Below, in pieces: positions 6,638-8,860 of a DNA stretch of 8,860 bases. The stretch comes from Acetobacteraceae bacterium (GTDB lineage: Bacteria; Pseudomonadota; Alphaproteobacteria; Acetobacterales; Acetobacteraceae). Position numbers and translations under genes: made by a program. The stretch's first letter is position 1. Every line of letters starts with the position of its first letter. The notes below the pieces were generated by a model. That model saw only the letters and a list, made by a program, of their open reading frames with translations, had not been told where the DNA came from and searched no databases. The DNA lies in assembly GCA_947476855.1 (NCBI GenBank), contig CANJSR010000186.1, positions 1-8,860 of the forward strand, in the 5' to 3' direction.

Positions 6638-6724
6638 GTGAGCGAAATGACCTTGGGTTACCTGATGCACGGGAAAGGCAAGCACACTCTTACCGCTCCC
6701 ACTGATCGTACCTTTTTGAGTTAA
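6638..6724 (+). CDS. Possible 28-codon leader ORF upstream of the HNH-type gene
   Basis: GTG at 6638, with GAGAGG some nine bases upstream, opens a 28-codon frame that ends at TAA 6722-6724, twelve bases before the ATG of the HNH-type gene. The peptide begins VSEMTLGYLMHGKGK and ends PTDRTFLS; an internal ATG at 6647 would give 25 residues. The frame stays open upstream to a stop at about 6567, so it could also be the tail of a longer lost gene. It has no recognised homologue, transmembrane segment or run of a single amino acid that would mark an attenuator. The evidence is position and ribosome binding site only. Confidence 0.25.
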   Translation: MSEMTLGYLMHGKGKHTLTAPTDRTFLS

Positions 6725-6736
6725 CGTGAGGAAAAA

Positions 6737-7438
6737 ATGGCTAAAAATCCTCAACATTGCTATCTGTGTGGAGAACTATTGACGAAACCGACCAACGTGG
6801 ATCATGTGCCGCCCAAGCAAATCTATGCAGCCGCTATACGCAAAACCGACAACACGTCGAAATTACTAACGATCACCGTTCATCGGAATTGCAACAAGTC
6901 ATACCAGATAGATGAGGACTACTTCATACATACATTAATGCCGTTTGCTCCCGGTTCCTATGCAGGAAACGCCGTCTTTAACGAAAAAATAGCGCGTTAC
7001 GAAGAGAGTAAGAATACAGCCTTGATGTACAAGGTACTCAATGAATTCGACGAGAAACCCAATAACATCATACTCCCTCCTGGCAAGATAGCCAAACACT
7101 TCGAAGGATGTCGAATCAATCGCGTCGTATGGAAAATTGTCAGAGGACTACACTTTCACCACCACCGCCAGATCATTCCGGAAGAAATCAAACGATGGGT
7201 TACCATCACACCCCCCGGAGAGTCTCCACCTGAACATTTCGCCGTTTTCATGCAGCAGCCGGGAAATGACGCCAGAGGTATATACCCCGGCGCATTCGAC
7301 TACCGGTTCCGAACCTTCAATGTTCAGGGGGGTTACCTTCACTATTGGGCCATACTACTGTGGGACAGAATTATCATCACACTAATATTCCATGCACCGT
7401 CAGATTTCGGCTCCCTTCCATCCGACAGCCAATCATAG
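6737..7438 (+). CDS. HNH-type (ββα-metal) putative endonuclease
   Basis: A 233-residue protein with an N-terminal HNH-type signature: Cys8-x2-Cys11, Asp22-His23 in NVDHVPPKQIY, then His49-x2-Cys52-Asn53 in VHRNCNKSYQIDEDYF. The cysteines would hold a structural zinc; His23 is the candidate general base, with Asn53 and His49 supporting metal or phosphate. This is the CxxC...DHVPPK...HxxCN form found in many uncharacterised bacterial proteins. The remaining 170 residues are of unknown fold, with KHFEGCRINRVVWKIVRGLHFHH near 118-140 and an aromatic stretch GGYLHYWAILLW near 208-219. GAGG (6728-6731) five bases before the ATG supports the start. The codons are clearly more AT-rich than those of all neighbours, a sign of horizontal transfer. 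It stands alone, convergent with pyrC, without a visible methylase, toxin or other partner. Nuclease activity is likely from the motif; the biological role is unknown. Confidence 0.72.
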   Translation: MAKNPQHCYLCGELLTKPTNVDHVPPKQIYAAAIRKTDNTSKLLTITVHRNCNKSYQIDEDYFIHTLMPFAPGSYAGNAVFNEKIARYEESKNTALMYKVLNEFDEKPNNIILPPGKIAKHFEGCRINRVVWKIVRGLHFHHHRQIIPEEIKRWVTITPPGESPPEHFAVFMQQPGNDARGIYPGAFDYRFRTFNVQGGYLHYWAILLWDRIIITLIFHAPSDFGSLPSDSQS

Positions 7439-7485
7439 CCACCGGGGACAAGGTGTAGTGGTGCAAGGACATTCGCACGCCCCCC

Positions 7486-8757
7486 CTACCCAAACACCCG
7501 CCGCCCCCCCTTCCAAGTCCCCAACACAACCCCCTCCAAAGCCCGCCCATCAAACGGAGAGTTCTGCGCCTTCCCAGGCAGCTTCCCCTCCTCCACCTTC
7601 CAAATCCGTTCCGGATGAAACAAGCAAAGATCCGCCACCGCCCCACGCGCGATCCGTCCCGCCGCCGACCCCAGCAAGGCCGCAGGCCGAGCGGTGAGCA
7701 GCTCGATAGCGGCGGGCAAGGACAAAGAGCCGTTGTGGACATAAGCCAACGTCACCCCCAGCAACGTCGCCAACCCACATCCCCCAGGCGCCGCCTGAGC
7801 GAATGGAAGCCGCTTGTCGTCCGCGTCCCTCGGCTGGTGGTCGGAGGCAATCGCGTCGATCGTCCCATCCGCCAGGGCGGCGAGAACCGCCAACCTGTCT
7901 TCCTCCCGCCGCAGCGGAGGCGACAGCTTGGCATAGGTCCGGAACTCACCGATCGCCGTCTCGTTCAGATCGAAGTAAGGCGGCGCGGTATCGCAGGTCA
8001 CCGCCAACCCATCCGCCTTGGCGCGCCGGATCAGGTCCAAAGCCTCCCCGGTCGAGACATGGGCGAAATGCACCGCCCCACCGGTCAAGGCGGCCAGCCG
8101 TATGTCCCGCATCACCATCAACGCCTCGGCCGCCGCCGGTATCCCCGGCAGGCCCAGTCGCGTGGCGGACTCGCTTTCCGTCGCGGCCCCACCGGCGGAC
8201 AACGAAGGGTCCTCCGGGTGCTGGATGATCCGAGCGCCGAAGCCCCGCGCATAGGACAGCGCGATCCGCATCAGCCGCGATGACCCGATCGCCCGCCCGC
8301 CATCTGTGAAGCCGATCGCCCCCGCCTCATGCAGCAGGCCGAGCTCCGCCAGTTCCTCCCCCTTGCAGCCTCGGGTGACCGCGCCGTAGGGCAGGATGGT
8401 CAGACTGCCGGTGTCCTCTCCACGCGACACAAGCAACCGCACCAGCGCCGGATCGTCGATCGCGGGCTTGGTGTCCGGCAGGGCCGCCAGGGTCGTAATC
8501 CCCCCCGCCGCGGCCGCGATGGCGGCCGAGGCGATGGTTTCCCGGTATTCGTATCCAGGTTCCCCAAGCGCCGCGCGCATGTCGACCAGCCCGGGGCAAA
8601 GGACAGCCCCGTCCTCATGCACCACAACCGCGCCATCGGGACGACCCAAAGACGGGCCAAAATCAGCGATCACCCCGTCGCGGACCAGCAAGTCGCCGGT
8701 CAGATCGACGCCGGCGCCCACGATGCGGACGCCGGTGAACAGCGTGTCAGCGGTCAT
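7486..8757 (-). CDS. pyrC: Dihydroorotase-like protein, probable inactive PyrC (pseudo-dihydroorotase)
   Basis: A 423-residue amidohydrolase-fold protein next to pyrB. The fold marks are clear: CPGLVDM near 54-60, EPGYEYRET (66-74), AAAGGITTLAALPDT, FTDGG (Asp152), QHPED (His180), HFAHVSTGEAL (His233), KLSPPLR and IASDHQPR (Asp306). However, the metal-binding H-x-H of active dihydroorotase (D-x-H-x-H-L-R-E-P-G) reads D59-M-R61-A-A63-L-G-E-P-G, so both histidines and the substrate Arg are missing. The usual P-H-H-L motif reads P-P-Y-F (259-262). It therefore probably does not close carbamoyl-aspartate, but acts as a structural partner of aspartate carbamoyltransferase, as described for Pseudomonas PyrC'. 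Its length equals that of such proteins. ATG 8757 has AGGG just upstream and overlaps the end of pyrB by 11 bases. A catalytic dihydroorotase should be encoded elsewhere. Confidence 0.9.
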   Translation of the reverse strand: MTADTLFTGVRIVGAGVDLTGDLLVRDGVIADFGPSLGRPDGAVVVHEDGAVLCPGLVDMRAALGEPGYEYRETIASAAIAAAAGGITTLAALPDTKPAIDDPALVRLLVSRGEDTGSLTILPYGAVTRGCKGEELAELGLLHEAGAIGFTDGGRAIGSSRLMRIALSYARGFGARIIQHPEDPSLSAGGAATESESATRLGLPGIPAAAEALMVMRDIRLAALTGGAVHFAHVSTGEALDLIRRAKADGLAVTCDTAPPYFDLNETAIGEFRTYAKLSPPLRREEDRLAVLAALADGTIDAIASDHQPRDADDKRLPFAQAAPGGCGLATLLGVTLAYVHNGSLSLPAAIELLTARPAALLGSAAGRIARGAVADLCLFHPERIWKVEEGKLPGKAQNSPFDGRALEGVVLGTWKGGRRVFG

Positions 8758-8860
8758 TGCGACCCTGCCCGCGCGCCAGCACATCCAATACGGCCATGCG
8801 CACCGCCACGCCCATCTCCACCTGTTCCTTGATCACGCTGCGGGTCGGGTGATCCGCGAT
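8747..8860 (-). CDS. pyrB: Aspartate carbamoyltransferase catalytic subunit, C-terminal end only
   Basis: The last 38 codons of a gene that enters from the right edge and stops at TGA 8749-8747. The visible tail, SVIKEQVEMGVAVRMAVLDV, is the standard C-terminal helix of PyrB (compare R-x-Q-x-x-N-G-V-x-V-R-M-A), which packs in the aspartate-binding domain. The enzyme joins carbamoyl phosphate and aspartate in the second step of pyrimidine synthesis. The stop lies 11 bases inside the PyrC-type gene, so the two are translationally coupled, in keeping with a PyrB-PyrC' complex. The start and active site lie outside the window. Confidence 0.92.
   Translation of the reverse strand: MADHPTRSVIKEQVEMGVAVRMAVLDVLARGQGRNDR

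Noticed and set aside
6586..6705. 39-codon plus-strand frame beginning MSPEGRRSKTT
   Set aside because: No ribosome binding site, overlaps the better-placed 28-codon leader frame, and has no recognisable features.
7439..7485. Terminator between the convergent HNH-type and pyrC genes
   Set aside because: Only weak CACC/GGTG and GTGC/GCAC pairings and a C7 run are present, with no stable stem followed by a T-tract.
7615..8283. 222-codon plus-strand frame
   Set aside because: Antisense to the pyrC-type gene and extremely Arg/Gln/Pro-rich.

Overview
The window looks like chromosomal DNA of a high-GC alphaproteobacterium, most likely Rhodospirillales/Acetobacteraceae. This rests on the strong GC bias at third codon positions, a glnB-glnA operon, palindromic repeats of the 'GTCATCCCGG...CCGGGA' kind, and an overlapping pyrB-pyrC pair in which PyrC is of the degenerate type. 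No rRNA, tRNA, CRISPR array or insertion sequence was found.

Layout. (1) 1-1620, minus strand: nitrogen assimilation, glnB (PII, intact, Tyr51 present) followed by glnA (cut by the window edge). A clear sigma-54 (-24/-12) promoter lies at 1610-1625, and the glnB-glnA gap holds three consecutive stem-loops. (2) 1924-3099, plus strand: a class I/II PLP aminotransferase, divergent from glnB. (3) 3100-3342: a composite palindromic repeat between convergent genes; one repeat arm encodes the C-terminus of the next gene. (4) 3311-6393, minus strand: a close-packed run read as vapB - vapC - Asp/Glu/hydantoin racemase family protein - cation diffusion facilitator (YiiP/FieF-like) - DinB/maleylpyruvate-isomerase-fold protein. 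The vapC toxin is broken by one in-frame amber codon while all the rest of the PIN domain is preserved. (5) 6394-7440: a visibly more AT-rich accessory segment carrying a C-x2-C...DH...H-x2-CN (HNH-type) protein on the plus strand, with a possible 28-codon leader ORF just upstream. (6) 7486-8860, minus strand: pyrC and the last 38 codons of pyrB, overlapping by 11 bases.

How the parts work together. PII and glutamine synthetase form the nitrogen-sensing and ammonia-assimilation module, and the sigma-54 promoter fits NtrC-dependent expression under nitrogen limitation. PyrB and PyrC form the aspartate carbamoyltransferase complex of pyrimidine synthesis. This PyrC lacks both histidines of the metal-binding HxH motif (Arg61 and Ala63 stand there), so it is probably a structural pseudo-dihydroorotase and a functional one should exist elsewhere in the genome. 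The HNH gene and the decayed vapBC pair are accessory material lying between core genes. I see no complete new multi-gene system. The items most worth following are the solitary HNH protein with its leader, the amber-split VapC with its G-quadruplex-like promoter, and the degenerate PyrC.
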